Positions 46,201-57,644 of a stretch of DNA of 64,000 nt are shown piece after piece (the stretch's first letter is position 1; every line of letters begins with the position of its first letter). Both the position numbers and the translations under genes were made by a program. The notes under the pieces are model-generated. The model was not told where the DNA came from, ran no database searches, and worked only from the letters and a program-made list of their open reading frames with translations. Source of the DNA: Cherax quadricarinatus (taxonomy: Eukaryota > Arthropoda > Malacostraca > Decapoda > Parastacidae); assembly GCF_038502225.1 (NCBI RefSeq), contig NC_091303.1, forward strand, positions 28,916,315 to 28,980,314, read 5' to 3'.

Positions 46201-46345
46201 ACAGTATCTTCCCATGTTCTTACTGTAAGAGAAAATGGAGTATTTATGAGGCTTACTGCAGTAGATCACTAGTTTTCTAAGGAAAACACTGAAACAATGT
46301 TTTTATAAATAAGAAATATCATATAAAAACTGTTTATATGAAGTG

Positions 46346-46565
46346 TGAGTAGGGGATGCTGAGGGTGGGGGATGCTGAGGGTGAGGGATGTTGAGGGTGG
46401 GGGATTTTGAGGGTGGGGGATGCTGAGGGTGGGAGATGCTGAGGGTGGGAGATGTTGAGGGTGGGGGATGTTGAGGGTGGGGGATCCTGAGGGTGTGGGA
46501 TGCTGAGGGTGGGGAATGCTGAGGGTGGGGGATGTTGAAGGTGGTGGATGTTGAGGGTGCGGCGT
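46346..46565 (+). repeat. 15-bp G-rich minisatellite
   Basis: About 14 units of ggggatgctgagggt with point variants (gttgag, gtggga). It is purine-rich on one strand. Long frames on the other strand are repeat artefacts. Confidence 0.93.
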
Positions 46566-46605
46566 ATGATGTATTGCTTGGTTAAGTCCATGGAAATCAT
46601 CATTC

Positions 46606-46755
46606 AATTCAAGTTTATTCTCTATAATGGTTACAATGTGGGGTTTACAGGTTTTGGGTATTTTGTGGTTTACATGTTATAAAATACTAATTACAGAGGG
46701 GGCCACTAGGACACCTAGCATGGCTAGGCATTTCGAGCAGACTTAGAAATTTATT
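46606..46755 (-). mobile_element. LINE-A 3'-end stub
   Basis: Only ~150 bp of the LINE-A 3' UTR (attcaattcaagtttattct, cctagcatggctaggcattt), with no coding. Confidence 0.85.
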
Positions 46756-47560
46756 CCGTCCTAAAAAGTTGGTTGGAAGGTACTTCTTAATTGATAGATT
46801 TACCCTTCAGGGAAGAAGTAGGTAGTTTATACTGTTAGTACACTAATATTAGGATTATTGAGGTAACTGTAGATAATAATACTGTAGACCAAAGACCTTA
46901 ACGTAGGTAGTAATAGGCCGATAATGTAGGCAAACACTAGGTTATGTTAGCCAGGGAGAACTGGCAGCCCAAGTTTGAATACTGGGGCACGGATTTGAGA
47001 CTGCAGTGCCCTTTCTTCTAAGACCAGGCACCATCTGAGCAACAAGTGTCTGGGAAAATCTGGTGGAGGCACCTCGACGTACCGTAAATGACCTCCTCCG
47101 TCAGGCCCATACAGTAAGACGAGACCTCCTTTTTTTCTACGAGATTCTGGCCAGTTTCTGGCGAAAATTATGAGTGAGTTGAGCTGAGGGCCTTTGTGCA
47201 GGCGGCAGTTCATGACCAGTACGTACCAGTGTCACTCCCTCAGGCTTAGAAGCTAGTGTCCATTTCTGCATAGTTACTAGGGGATACACACCCCCTTGGA
47301 AATAGAAATTTCTGAGTTGCAGGCAGGTCACTAATATCGACTGAATATTGCAGGAATTATTTAAGGCTCCCGGTTGCATGTGGTTCTGAGGGGAAGTCCA
47401 GAGGGGCTAAAGCTTAGGGAGGTCAAAGACCGGGACACATTCTCCAACACCAAGTAAGTTAGTCCTTTATACGTGCATGCAGGCGAGGTTTCTTGCAACA
47501 TCAGTCAATTGTGGAAATCTGTTCTATAAGCCACTTATGAGGCTGAGGTGCCGACCTCGG
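46756..47560. other. No gene recognised
   Basis: About 800 bp of moderately GC-rich DNA. Frames of 80-88 codons on the minus strand (46947-47379) show no motif. A donor-like ccaagtaagtta lies at 47449-47460. It may be the 5' part of the LINE-F copy that follows, but nothing proves it. Confidence 0.35.
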
Positions 47561-48415
47561 AGCTCGGTGTCAACAGAGCTGGCTAGGGTAAGCAACTCAC
47601 ATGGAGGCAGTCTAGCTCTTGTTGCCACCTCCCTAGTTAAGAACGATAATAAATTTGTTGAGTTAGGGATAAGAATTAACAACTGGGCGTCTACACTGCA
47701 AACTGAATTGTTTGCAATCCTAATGGCGCTAAAGCTAACCTATGACACTGAGCTTGACTCCATCATCATTACTGATTCTATGTCATCATTGAAGGCTCTT
47801 GACTCATATAATGACTCCAACAACATGCTCATTGGGGAAGCCAGGTATAGATACTCAAAAATTAGGGACAAAGGAATTAATGTACAATTGCTATGGATCC
47901 CATCGCACATTGGATTACTCCTTCATGATGAAGTTGATATGTTAGCCAAGAAGAGTACCCAGAAGGAGAATGTAGAATATAACTTTGGTATAACTGTGTC
48001 TAGCATTAGGAATAATATTAGGAGAGAAGTAAATAATGAAAATGATTGTTATAGGAGTGCAGTTAGAAGCCTGAGTAGATCTATAACCCACAATGATAAC
48101 ATGAACGTAGATAAGTATGTTTATGGAGCAACTTGCAATGTGAACAGACTGACTGATGTAGTGGCCAGGCTTAGGGTTGATTACAAGTACTTCTGGCAGT
48201 TTGGCAGGCACACAGATGATGATCAAACTAAATGTAAATTATGTGATCAGGCATATGGTCACTGTCTTGAACACTATGTGCTTAACTGTCCACTTATTGA
48301 GGAATACAGAGACAGACAGTATAATAACCTATGTGACATGTCAAGATATCTTATTAATGAAAATAAGATACCAGATATACTAAGCAAATTTCCTAAATTT
48401 GCTTGTAACAGATAA
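47561..48415 (+). pseudogene. LINE-F RNase H and Cys-rich C-terminus
   Basis: The open frame to 48415 includes the RNase H part: INNWASTLQTELFAILMALK (Glu), SIIITDSMSSLKALDS (Asp), LLWIPSHIGLLLHDEVDMLA (last Asp). The first Asp segment (YSDGS in the copy at 20988) is absent; the sequence before NNWASTLQ is LVKNDNKFVELGIR, so the N-terminus is altered. The C-terminus CKLCDQAYGHCLEHYVLNCP has the CX2C...H...C cluster usual at the end of I-group ORF2 proteins. It ends SKFPKFACNR. The RT is missing, so this is a 5'-truncated copy. Confidence 0.8.
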
Positions 48416-48598
48416 GTGAACTATAGATATGTAGATATAAATCCATATGTATTCCTGTTAACCCTTTGGGGCCTAGTTCCTAGGCCTTTTGTGTATCCAT
48501 ATGCTCTCGCGCTACCGTCCACAGGATGGATATGGGGTGCACAATAAACTAGCCACTTCGGTGGCAAAATCTAAAAAAAAAAAAACTAAATGTACTGT
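48416..48598 (+). mobile_element. LINE-F 3' UTR
   Basis: Contains ctaccgtccacaggatggat and atggggtgcacaataaacta and ends in an A run at 48572-48584. This 3' end is shared, inverted, with 11233-11735 and 12146-12440. Confidence 0.7.
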
Positions 48599-48692
48599 TT
48601 TAACCCTTTCACTGTCGAGACCCCTGCTCACAAAATTGCTCTCAGTGTCAAAACAAACAAACAAACAAAAAAAAAAAACTCTTACCAAAATG
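48599..48692 (+). repeat. TTAACCCTTT-type terminus
   Basis: TTAAccctttcactgtcgag at 48599. It matches, inverted, 53915-53934 (cgacagtgaaagggTTAA). An A-rich (acaaac) patch follows. Confidence 0.55.
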
Positions 48693-49736
48693 TTAACCCT
48701 TTGAGGGTCCATTCAGTAGTTCTATGGCTTTGAAGCCAGGGTCCAAGCCGTTGTTCTAATCCACAAACTCAGCTCACTCAAATAAACTGTGAGCGGTAAA
48801 TTTGGGCATAGATATGAGAGAATACATCAATGTGGTAGGTGTGCACCACATAAAGTAAATGTGACCATATTTTTGGATTAAAACAGCGACTTTGTGGTAT
48901 TTTTTCGTATGTTTTTTACAGTTGTATTTTTGGTTTATTGGTCTCATTTGATAGAATAGAAGATATGTTACAGAAATAAAGAAGATTTTAAATGGCTTTA
49001 GTTCTTGAAATGACTTGAAACCGAGCTCATAGTAGCAGAATTTTTTTATTTTTGCCTATGTTCAGTAGTAAACAAATGTCACAAGTCTAATAAACATCAG
49101 CTGGTGGGTCTAATGTGTGTTCACGAATGTGCTGATATAATTTATAGAATTATTACAAGATTGCATAACGGTAAATCTTCTGCTTTTTGATGTGAATAAA
49201 AATTCATTATGTGAATGAAAAATCGAAATGGAATTAATTTGCAAAGCCTGAAAATGTAACTAATGAACAGAGGAAATGTTAGTTTAGTGCCAGGAATCCT
49301 TTCATTGTTTATTCTGGATCTGCCCTATTTTGAAATTGGAATATTTAAACTTTGTTTTAAATTAGCCAAATTACCAATTTCTGACCTCTTTATTGGGTAG
49401 TTGAAAAGGTTGACAGGTCAATATCTTTTGCTCAATTGATAGAACAGAAGTACTACTAGTGAAATAGCTAAGAATTTGGTCAACTGGAATAATGTAATTG
49501 GCCCAAAAAAGGACTTAAGTCGTCAAAATTGCTGATGTGTTAATATCGTTGACGCAGGAAAATTCACGAGTGTAGTTTCGTTAGTTTTCCATTAAATTCC
49601 GTACTTTTTGTTGTATTACCTTGAGAAAAATATTCTCTACCATTTCATAGGAAAAAATGAAAAAAAAAATTGATGAAAAATTCTTGGACCCTGTGGATAA
49701 ATCGAAGAGCTACGACTTAGACACGCAAAAGGTTAA
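48693..49736. mobile_element. Putative TTAA MITE
   Basis: About 1.04 kb bounded by TTAAccctttgagggtcc (48693) and, inverted, acgcaaaaggTTAA (49723-49736). Internal text (aactcagctcactc, gtaaatttgggcatagatat) recurs at 54020-54090. There is no ORF of note. Non-autonomous piggyBac-like by its TTAA and CCC(T)n ends. Confidence 0.5.
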
Positions 49737-49781
49737 GAATAATTTTCTGAGTATTATAGAAGAAAAAAAATTGATCAGTAG

Positions 49782-49998
49782 GGATTACCAAGAGACCCCT
49801 GGCAGTCTTCAAGCTGGCACTGGACAAGCACCTAAAGTCGGTTCCTGACCAGCCGGGCTGTGGCTCGTACGTTGGTTTGCGTGCAGCCAGCAGTAACAGC
49901 CTGGTTGATCAGGCTCTGATCCACCAGGAGGCCTGGTCACAGACCGGGCCGCGGAGGCGTTGACCCCCGGAACTCTCTCCAGGTAAACTCCAGGTAGT
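49782..49998 (+). mobile_element. LINE-H 3'-end stub
   Basis: Last ~60 codons and terminus of LINE-H (matches 31140-31350; gtcggttcctgaccagccgg, ending aggtaaactccaggta). Strongly 5'-truncated. Confidence 0.9.
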
Positions 49999-50019
49999 TA
50001 CCAAGATACAGAGGTGAAG

Positions 50020-50106
50020 TTGACAGTGAGTCGCTGACACCAACATCCACACACTACCGCTTAACAAAGTGAGTCGCTGACACCAACATCCACACACTAC
50101 CGCTCA
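50020..50106 (+). repeat. Short direct duplication
   Basis: Two copies of gtgagtcgctgacaccaaca (and the following tccacacactaccgct) 47 bp apart, starting at 50024 and 50071. Confidence 0.85.
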
Positions 50107-50619
50107 ATCTCTAATATTATTTTTACTTTTATTCTGTTTATTTTTAATATTTTATTTTTTCAAGTAACTTGTGTGGCCTGTGAGACAAATATAATGCATA
50201 TTGTATATACGTATATATCCACTCATTGTATACAACATAGTAACTGCACAAATATTGTTATCATTATATTGTTTACGAAACTTGTTTACACAAACCAACA
50301 ATTAAAAAAGTTGTTTATTACTAATGTTCTAGACATGTTCCTAGAAGTACTGCAACTTGTGGGACTTTTTGAAACATGGTGTCATGCACAGTTCTGTTTT
50401 ACACTCCTCACACATAAACCAAGTGTCTCTGCATTTTTGTGGGTGGGTTATTGTGGTTGTTGTGGTGTGTGGGTGGTTGAAGGTGGCCTTTGTTGTGGAT
50501 ATGCTGAGTCAGTGGCATGGCTTCCAGCCTGGGGTGCTGCTGGTGCTACATGACACATTACACCACCACCACCACCTGCTGCCGCATGTATATTATCCAT
50601 CCCAATTGTAACAATACCC
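50107..50619. other. No gene recognised
   Basis: AT-rich, then GT/GGT-rich DNA (50430-50520). Frames of up to 126 codons lack motifs and look like chance. Confidence 0.35.
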
Positions 50620-50870
50620 ATACCGTCTTCCCCACCAAACTATGCTACCTTCCCCACCCCAGTGGAAATAAGTCACTCTGTCTGACTTTTTTGGGTTATC
50701 CCAGGTTCTCTACACATATGCTACTATGTATGATAATTCTATGTAACTGTATTTGTGTATACCTGAATAAACTTACTTACTTACTTACTTACCCACCAAC
50801 CATGCTGTCTTCCCCACCTCCCACGTGGAAATAAGTCACTTTGACTTTTTTGAGTTATCCTAGGTTCTCA
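50620..50870 (+). mobile_element. SINE-like element, one copy plus truncated second
   Basis: First copy 50620-50792 with ttatcccaggttctctacac and gtgtatacctgaataaactt and a CTTA tail (50768-50792). A second copy begins at once (accaaccatgctgtcttccc) and stops at aggttct (50870), where LINE-B sequence starts. No polymerase III boxes were convincingly placed. Confidence 0.55.
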
Positions 50871-51664
50871 CAGAGGGAAAATTCCTAGGAATCCACCTTG
50901 ACAGTAGCCTCAAATTCCAGACACACACATATACAACAAATTTCCAAAAAAATCTCTAAGACAGTAGGCATACTATCAAAGATACGGTACTATATTCTGC
51001 AATCAGCTCTCTTTGCACTGAATCATTCACTCATCTACCTTTATCTCACATATGGGATTTGTGCATGAGGATCAACAACATTAAATCACCGAAGACCACT
51101 AATAATCCAGCAAAAACCCTGCAGTCAGAATGATGATAAATTCCCACTCCTGATAGTACACTCCACCTACATTCAGAAATCTAAAACTGCTCACCGTAAA
51201 GAACATCCATACTTATTCATGTGACTACTATATACATAGAACACTACACTCAAACATAAACCCTCCACTCAAACTTCTTACCAACCTTAACAGGTCACAC
51301 AACCATAACACAAGACATAGATCTCTTTTTGATGTACCCGATGTCCATATAACACCGTGTAAAAACTCTATGCACATAAAGGGCCGGAAAATTTGGAATT
51401 CATTACCAGTAAATACTATAGTAATCTGGTTTGAACATCAATTTAAGACTCTTCTCAAAAACCACTTACTCTCCCTAAACTAAATACTCAACATTTAAGC
51501 TTACCAAAAAATATTCCAATTACCTAAATCCTAAAACTTCAAAACGGGATGCCCAAAGTTCATACATTGATTAAAACTACCTTGTAGTATAAATACCTAC
51601 CCAAAACAATACTGCCTTACACCCAACTGTAGCATTCTCATACTGTAAACTAATTTCAACAACT
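50871..51664 (+). pseudogene. LINE-B RT thumb to 3' end, decayed
   Basis: Starts GKFLGIHLDSSLKFQTHTYT-like text (about 50876) and continues through ILSKIRYYIL..LNHSLIYLYLTYGI-like pieces to a C-terminus near 51480 (FKTLLKNHLLSLN). There are many frame changes. About 180 bp of 3' UTR follows, then LINE-A in the opposite orientation. Confidence 0.75.
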
Positions 51665-51667
51665 CAC

Positions 51668-53435
51668 AATCAATCAATCAAGTTTATTCTCTATGAGGAT
51701 TACAATGCGGGGTTTACAGATTTTGGATATTGTGTGGTTTACATGTTTTAAAATACTAATTACAGCGGGGGCCACTAGGACACCTAGCATGGCTAGGACA
51801 CCTAGCATGGCTAGGCATTTCGGGCAGACTTAGATTAATTCTAAACTTTAAATTATTATAGATTATGGTATTAAGGCTAAGTGACTACATTATAGTTTGT
51901 AAGTTTACCAATGTGAATGCTTTTGTTTTGGCACAATACATAGTGTCTACATTGGAGTATCATAGGCAAGCGTATGACTAGTTAGGGTTCATTATTTTAA
52001 GATTAAGATTTGTATTTCTGTGTTTATAGTCGATGGGTGAGTGAGTGTAAGTGTGAACCACCAGGTGGTTTACATGTAGTTAGTTGATGGGGTGTATCAG
52101 GGAGATAAGATGTTTTCTAACTATAGTTTTGAAAGTGATGAATGTGTCTGCAGTTCTAGAGTTTTTAGGTAGGGTGTTCCAGATTTTAGGCCCTTTGACA
52201 CACATTGAATTTTTGTAAAGGTATAGTCGGACACGGGGAATGTCATAGAGATGTTTGTGTCTGGTGTTATGCCTGTGGGTCCTTTCACAACTATCAAGAA
52301 AGCATTTTAGGTCAAGGTTAATATTGGAATTTAAGGCCCTGTAGATGTATATTGCACAGTAGTAAGTGTGGATGTTCTGAACAGGGAGTAAATTTAGATC
52401 TATGAAGAGTGGAGGGGTGTGTTGCCAGGGATGGGATTTAGTGATTATTCTTACTGCGGCTTTTTGTTGGGTTATTATTGGCTTTAGATGTGTTGTTGCA
52501 GTTGATCCCCAAGCACAAATAGCATAGATGAGATATGGATAAATGAGTGAATGGTATAGTGTGAGAAGGGTAGTTTGCCGCACGTAATATTGTATCTTGG
52601 AGAGGATCCCTACCGTTTTGGATACTTTTTTTGTTATGTGTTGGATATGGGTGCTGAAATTTGGGTTGTTGTTCAGGTATAGGCCTAGGAATTTGCCCTC
52701 ATTATGTCTGGCAATTAGAGTGTTGTCGATCTTAATGGTTAAGTTGTGCAACACCTGCTCTACTACCAAACATAATGTAGTAGGTTTTGTCATTGTTAAG
52801 TGTAAGTTTATTGGCTGTCATCCAAGTCAGAATTTTGAGCAGCTCCTTGTTGACAATGGTGTTGAGGGTGGCAAGATTAGAGTTGGAGATGACGTAAGTC
52901 ATGTCGTCAGCAAAGAGAATGGGTTTCAGGTGTTGGGTTATGTTTGGAAGATCATTAATGTAAATGAGGAAGAGCAGGGGACCAAGGACACTTCCCTGCG
53001 GAACTCCAGTATCAAGTGGCCATGTTGATGAGGCTGTGTCTTTAATGGTGACATACTGATACCTATTAGTAAGGTAGGACTTGAAATATGCAAGCGCATG
53101 GCCTCTTATACCATAATGGTCAAGTTTGTGGGGTAGGATGCCGTGGTCTACTGTGTCAAACGCTTTTCTTAGGTCAATAAAAATTCCTAGCAGATATTCC
53201 TTATTTTCCAATGCTGTGTAAAGCAGATCTAGCATTTTTACAATTGCATCATTAGTGCTTTAATTTTTCCTGAATCCAAATTGGCAGGGGTTGAGTATGT
53301 TTTGTGCCGTTATAAATGAATATAGTCTTCTTGAAGATTTTGGATAGCAATGGTAAGTTTGATATTGACCTATAGTTGTTTACATCTGTAGGGTCACCTC
53401 CTTTATGTATTGGTGTTATATTCCCATAATATAAT
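51668..53435 (-). pseudogene. LINE-A copy, RT to 3' end
   Basis: Minus strand, 3' tail at 51668 (caatcaatcaatcaagtttattct in window orientation). Coding from about 53430: NITPIHKGGDPTDVNNYRSI, a broken stretch, then 167 codons (53235-52732) with LLGIFIDLRKAFDTVDHGIL, TGVPQGSVLGPLLFLIYIND and LFADDMTYVISNS, then a shift near 52745 into 237 codons (52793-52080) ending LISLIHPIN. In the 3' UTR the phrase gacacctagcatggctag is tandemly doubled (51777-51812). Confidence 0.88.
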
Positions 53436-53934
53436 TTCAATATTTGCTATTGAAACTATTTTAATTTGAGTAAAATTACTGTGTACTATAAATAAAAACA
53501 GATGTACAATTTAAATGAACTGTGTTCAATTTCTTTAGTATTAAGTAGTCTATAAGCTATTTCTGGTATCCTGGGCATTACTTTTGGTTACAAACTGCTT
53601 AAAACCATGAAATTCATCTCCACTAACACTTGTATCTGTGTTAGAACTATCATTTGAAAAGGAAAGAGTGCCAATTCGCCGGGGAGTGAGATATTCCTTA
53701 CTCCTTACCGCTAGGAATGGTGAACTAGGCGTACAGAATTGGCACTCCTACAATGCATTGCAGCCTCCCCGATTTTTTATACTGTGCACGCTGAGCACAC
53801 AGATCTATTCTCTCACATGTAGACCTACCAGCTTTCTCACCAGATTTGAAGGAGCTAGATTTTTGGAGTAGTATTATGGGACCGACACTGGCTTACAAGC
53901 GTTAATATTATGGGACCGACAGTGAAAGGGTTAA
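53436..53934. repeat. AT-rich DNA ending in a TTAA terminus
   Basis: No gene. The 3' part (53640-53934) ends cgacagtgaaagggTTAA, an inverted TTAACCCTTTCACTGTCG terminus. A 22-bp phrase (tattatgggaccgacactgg) is repeated at 53871 and 53907. Confidence 0.5.
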
Positions 53935-53964
53935 ATCCATTATGCACTATGTGCTGCAGGATTT

Positions 53965-54670
53965 TTAACCTTTTCATGGTCAGTCCAGTTGCATCAGGGC
54001 CTTGAAGCCAGTGTCAGTCCCATAATACAATGCCATGAACTCAGCTCACTCTGATAACCTCTAAGTGATAAATTTGGGCCTAGACATGAGAGAATGGGTC
54101 TATGCAGTAAGTGTGCACTATGTAAAACAAATCCTGCAGCGTTTGATGCTTCAAGGTTTTTGGTTTACATCGGTTACTTTGCAGTATATTTTCAAATGGT
54201 TTTTATGACTGTATTCTTTGTTTCATGGTGTCATTTGATAGAATGGAAGATATATTAAAAACAGAATTTTGATTGGTTTGAGGATTGAAAGTAGCTTAAA
54301 ATTGAACTCAACTTAGTGGAAATGTTAAATTTTTGCTGATATTTCAGAGTACACAAATAAAGATAAAAATATAAAGATAAAGATTTTATTTCTTCGCAAA
54401 GGTTATAATGCGTAATTACAATTTTAATTTGTTAAGTACAAAGAAAACCACTATCGTGCCAGGGCATGTCAGGCAGCTACTCCTAATACTTAAAAACTAC
54501 TTATGTCTAGACAGGTACAGAGTGGTTGTCTTTTCATTCATTATTTTATTTTAATACTAATGCGAAGTAGTCAAAGTTGAAGGTTTATAAGAATAATAAT
54601 CTTTATGTTGCACATAATGAATAACAATATTACAAGTAATTGTTCAAAAAGCACTATTTTAAGTATGAGT
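53965..54670 (+). repeat. TTAA-element fragment related to 48693
   Basis: TTAAccttttcatggtcagt at 53965. aactcagctcactctgataa and gataaatttgggcctagaca match the MITE at 48693. The rest is AT-rich with no gene. Confidence 0.5.
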
Positions 54671-54677
54671 AGATGTT

Positions 54678-54840
54678 TTAACCCTTTGACTGTTTCAGCC
54701 ATATATATATATGTCTTACAAGCCAATGTTTCTGACATATTAATACGCTTAACCAATAAACGGTCCAAACGTATATATACGTTCTCTCCCCCAGTGCTCC
54801 AAATATTTTAAAAATAAAAAATTCTTTTTTTTTTTTTTTT
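54678..54840 (+). repeat. TTAACCCTTTGACTGTTTC terminus
   Basis: A further TTAA-type end (54678), followed by tatatatatgtcttacaagc and acgtatatatacgttctctc and a T run. The other end was not located. Confidence 0.45.
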
Positions 54841-54983
54841 TAGAAATAAAGAGAACATTTTTCTAAGTGTTATAGGATTAAAATGAAAAAATTAGGGCCA
54901 GTACTTACTGAAATATGAGGCTGCGAAGTTAGCACTTAATGCTCACCTGATGGCAACGTCAAGTCCTGCCGCTTGCAGAAGAG

Positions 54984-55320
54984 TTGCGGATACAGTGGAA
55001 CCTCGGCTTATGAATTTAATCCATTCTGTGACCTTGATCATATGCTGAGTCAATTTTCCTCATTTAAATTAATTGAAATGCAATTAATCCATTCCAGCCT
55101 CTCAGGAGGCATGATAAAATAATACTAATATAAATTCTATGGCTTAGTTATCTATCACAATTTATCTAATATGACATAATAAACAATATTTATAACACAG
55201 AAACATGATACATACTCTTGAATGAATAAAATAGGCCATAATATGGCAAGCGATGGCAACACCAGCAGTGACAGAAAGCATCTGCCATTTACTCTCCCAC
55301 TCTAGTATCTTCCCAGTCCA
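54984..55320 (+). repeat. Tigger/pogo-type element end
   Basis: Starts with cagtggaacctcggcttatg; diverged copy of 45870-46200. Confidence 0.6.
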
Positions 55321-55399
55321 TAACCCCAACCTAGCTTGTGTTTATCTATGATTAGTGGTGAGGTTGTTACATATGTAGCCACAGGTGTGACTCAAAAAG

Positions 55400-55632
55400 A
55401 TGTAGTGGATCCTCCTTTTTCATAATTAATCCGTTCCAGAGAGTGTGACTATTATCGAAATTGACGATTTGCGAATTCATTTTCCCCATAAGAAATAATG
55501 TAAATCCAATTAATTCGTTCCAGACACCCAGAAGTATCAACAAAAAAAAAATTTTTTACCTTAAAGATAGATTTACATGCACAAAAGAATTAACATTCAA
55601 CATGACAGTTACCTTTATTGAAGGCTGTTGTT
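55400..55632. mobile_element. Tigger-like element, left end
   Basis: gtggatcctcctttttcata then ttaatccgttccagagagtg and ccccataagaaataatgtaa, the usual style of pogo/Tigger ends. A LINE-A copy interrupts it at 55633 and the sequence resumes at 56696 (tgttg on both sides, a possible target duplication). Confidence 0.55.
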
Positions 55633-56695
55633 CAAATTCAAATTCAATTCAAATTCAAAGTTTATTCTCTATAAGGATTACAATGCTGAGTTTACAGAAA
55701 TTTGGTTATTGTGTGGTTTACATGTAGTAAAATAGTGATTACAGAGTGTACCACTAGAAAGCTTAGCATGGCTAGGCATTTTGGGCAGACTTAGTTTTAT
55801 TCTTAATTGTATAATATTACAAATTATGAGGTAAGTTGGTATTATGGCAAAGTGACTAAATACTAGTTTGTGAGTTTAGCAATGTGAATGCTTTTGTTTT
55901 GGCACAGTACATAGTTTCAGTATTGGAATATCACAGGATTCATTATTTTAAGATTGAGGTTAATATTTCTGTTTATGGTCAAATGAGTCAGTGAGTGTAA
56001 GTATGAATCACCAGGTGGTATTCGTGTAGTTAGTTGACGGGGTGTATCAGGGAGATAAGATGTTTTCTAATGGTAGTTTTGAAGGTGATGAATGTGTCTG
56101 CAGTTCTAGAGTTCTCAGGTTGGGTATTCCAGATTTTAGGGCCTTTGACATACATTGAATTTTTGTAAAGGTTTAGTCGGACATGGGGAATGTCGTAGAG
56201 ATGTTTGTGTCTGGTGTTATGCCTGTGGGTTCTGTCACAACTATCAAGAAAGCGTTTTAGGTCAAGGTTGATATTAGAGTTTAAGGCCCTGTAGATGTAG
56301 ATTGCACAGTAGTAAGTGTGGATGTACTGAACTGGGAGTAAGTTTAGGTCTAAGAAGAGTGGGGGGGTGTGTTGCCAGGGATGGGATTTAGTGATTATTC
56401 TTACTGCAGCTTTTTGTTGGGTTATTATTGGCTTTAGGTGTGTTGCTGCAGTTGATCCCCAAGCACAAATAGCATAGGTGAGGTATGGATAAATAAGTGA
56501 GTGGTATAGTGTGAGAAGGGCATTTTGCGGCACGTAGTATCGTATCTTGGAGAGGATCCCAACCGTTTTGGATACTTTTTTGGTTATATGCTGGATGTGG
56601 GTGCTGAAATTCAGGTTGTTGTCAAGGTATAAGCCTAGGAATTTGCCCCCATTATTTCTGGTAATTAGAGTATTGTCAATCTTAATGTTAATTGT
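55633..56695 (-). pseudogene. LINE-A copy in Tigger-like element
   Basis: Minus strand, TTGAA-type tail at 55633-55662. Coding 56533-56030 (167 codons) is the RT thumb and C-terminus: MPQNALLTLYHSLIYPYLTY, WQHTPPLFLDLNLLPVQYIH, ending LISLIHPVN. 5'-truncated near 56695, about 30 codons before the FLGLYLDNNLNF region ends. Confidence 0.88.
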
Positions 56696-57240
56696 TGATG
56701 AATGAAAGACAGGGAGGAGGAGAGAGGGAAGAGAGGTTTTGTTTGGAAGGAGAATCCCCCTCCATGAGGACTCGAGGTCACTTCAGGGGTCACTTTCCTA
56801 GCCACTTCCATAGCTTAAATATAGATTTACATGCAGAAAAGAATGCCAAATAAATGTAAAGCACTAATAAAATGTATAAATGAACATTTAACATCACACT
56901 TACCTTTATTGAAGATTCTTGTTGGTGTATGGCAGATGGGGCAGAGGGAGGGGAGGCGAGTTTATTGGAATATGATACTAATATCAACTCTATGACTTAT
57001 TTAACTATCACAATTCAACTAATATGACATAATAAACAATATTAATAACATAGAAACATCGAATATACTCTAGAATGAATAAAATAATTCATGAATGTCA
57101 CAAGAGATGTTCTGTTGTTGTTGTTGGGTGTATAAGGGTCACTCTGAGCATAAGCCATCCATAATGTTGGTGAAGCAGCAGCTAAGCTGGTGGTGTTTTC
57201 TGTAGCTCTTTATAACTCCAACAACATTGGAGGAGTTAGT
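56696..57240 (-). pseudogene. Tigger-like element, internal remnant
   Basis: Minus strand at 56700-56790 resembles the C-terminal coding end of the transposase at 59640-59760 (VTPE, then a GGGFSF.. segment against EGDSPS). Beyond it, 56960-57090 repeats text seen at 45870-46200 and 54984-55260. No open frame remains. Confidence 0.45.
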
Positions 57241-57284
57241 AGAATTGCTGAATCACTGAAGAAGGCACCTTCTACCACCATCAC

Positions 57285-57510
57285 AACCACTACCACCCTC
57301 TTCTACCATCACTACCACCCTCTGCCACCATCTCTACCACCCTTTACCACTATCACAACTGTTACCACCATCACTACCACCATCAGTACCACCATCACTA
57401 CCACCATCACTACCACCCTCTGCCACTATCATAACCACTACCACCCTCTACCACCATCACTACCACCCTCTACCACTATCACAACTGCTACCACTCTACC
57501 ACCACCATTT
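57285..57510 (+). repeat. ACC/ATC-rich minisatellite
   Basis: Variants of taccaccatcactaccaccc in tandem over ~225 bp. Confidence 0.9.
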
Positions 57511-57644
57511 TCATATTTTTCTACAAACTTTTTCTTAAATTATGTGTGTTTCTCACATCCTTTATCAAAGGGCTGACACTAGAAGCTTTCTTTGGAGCCA
57601 TGGTGACTTATCTAGCATTTGCAAGCACTAAAACGAATGAAATA

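Noticed and set aside
46269..46607. Pro/His-rich frames opposite the 15-bp minisatellite
   Set aside because: The 15-bp period keeps any frame open; repeat artefact.
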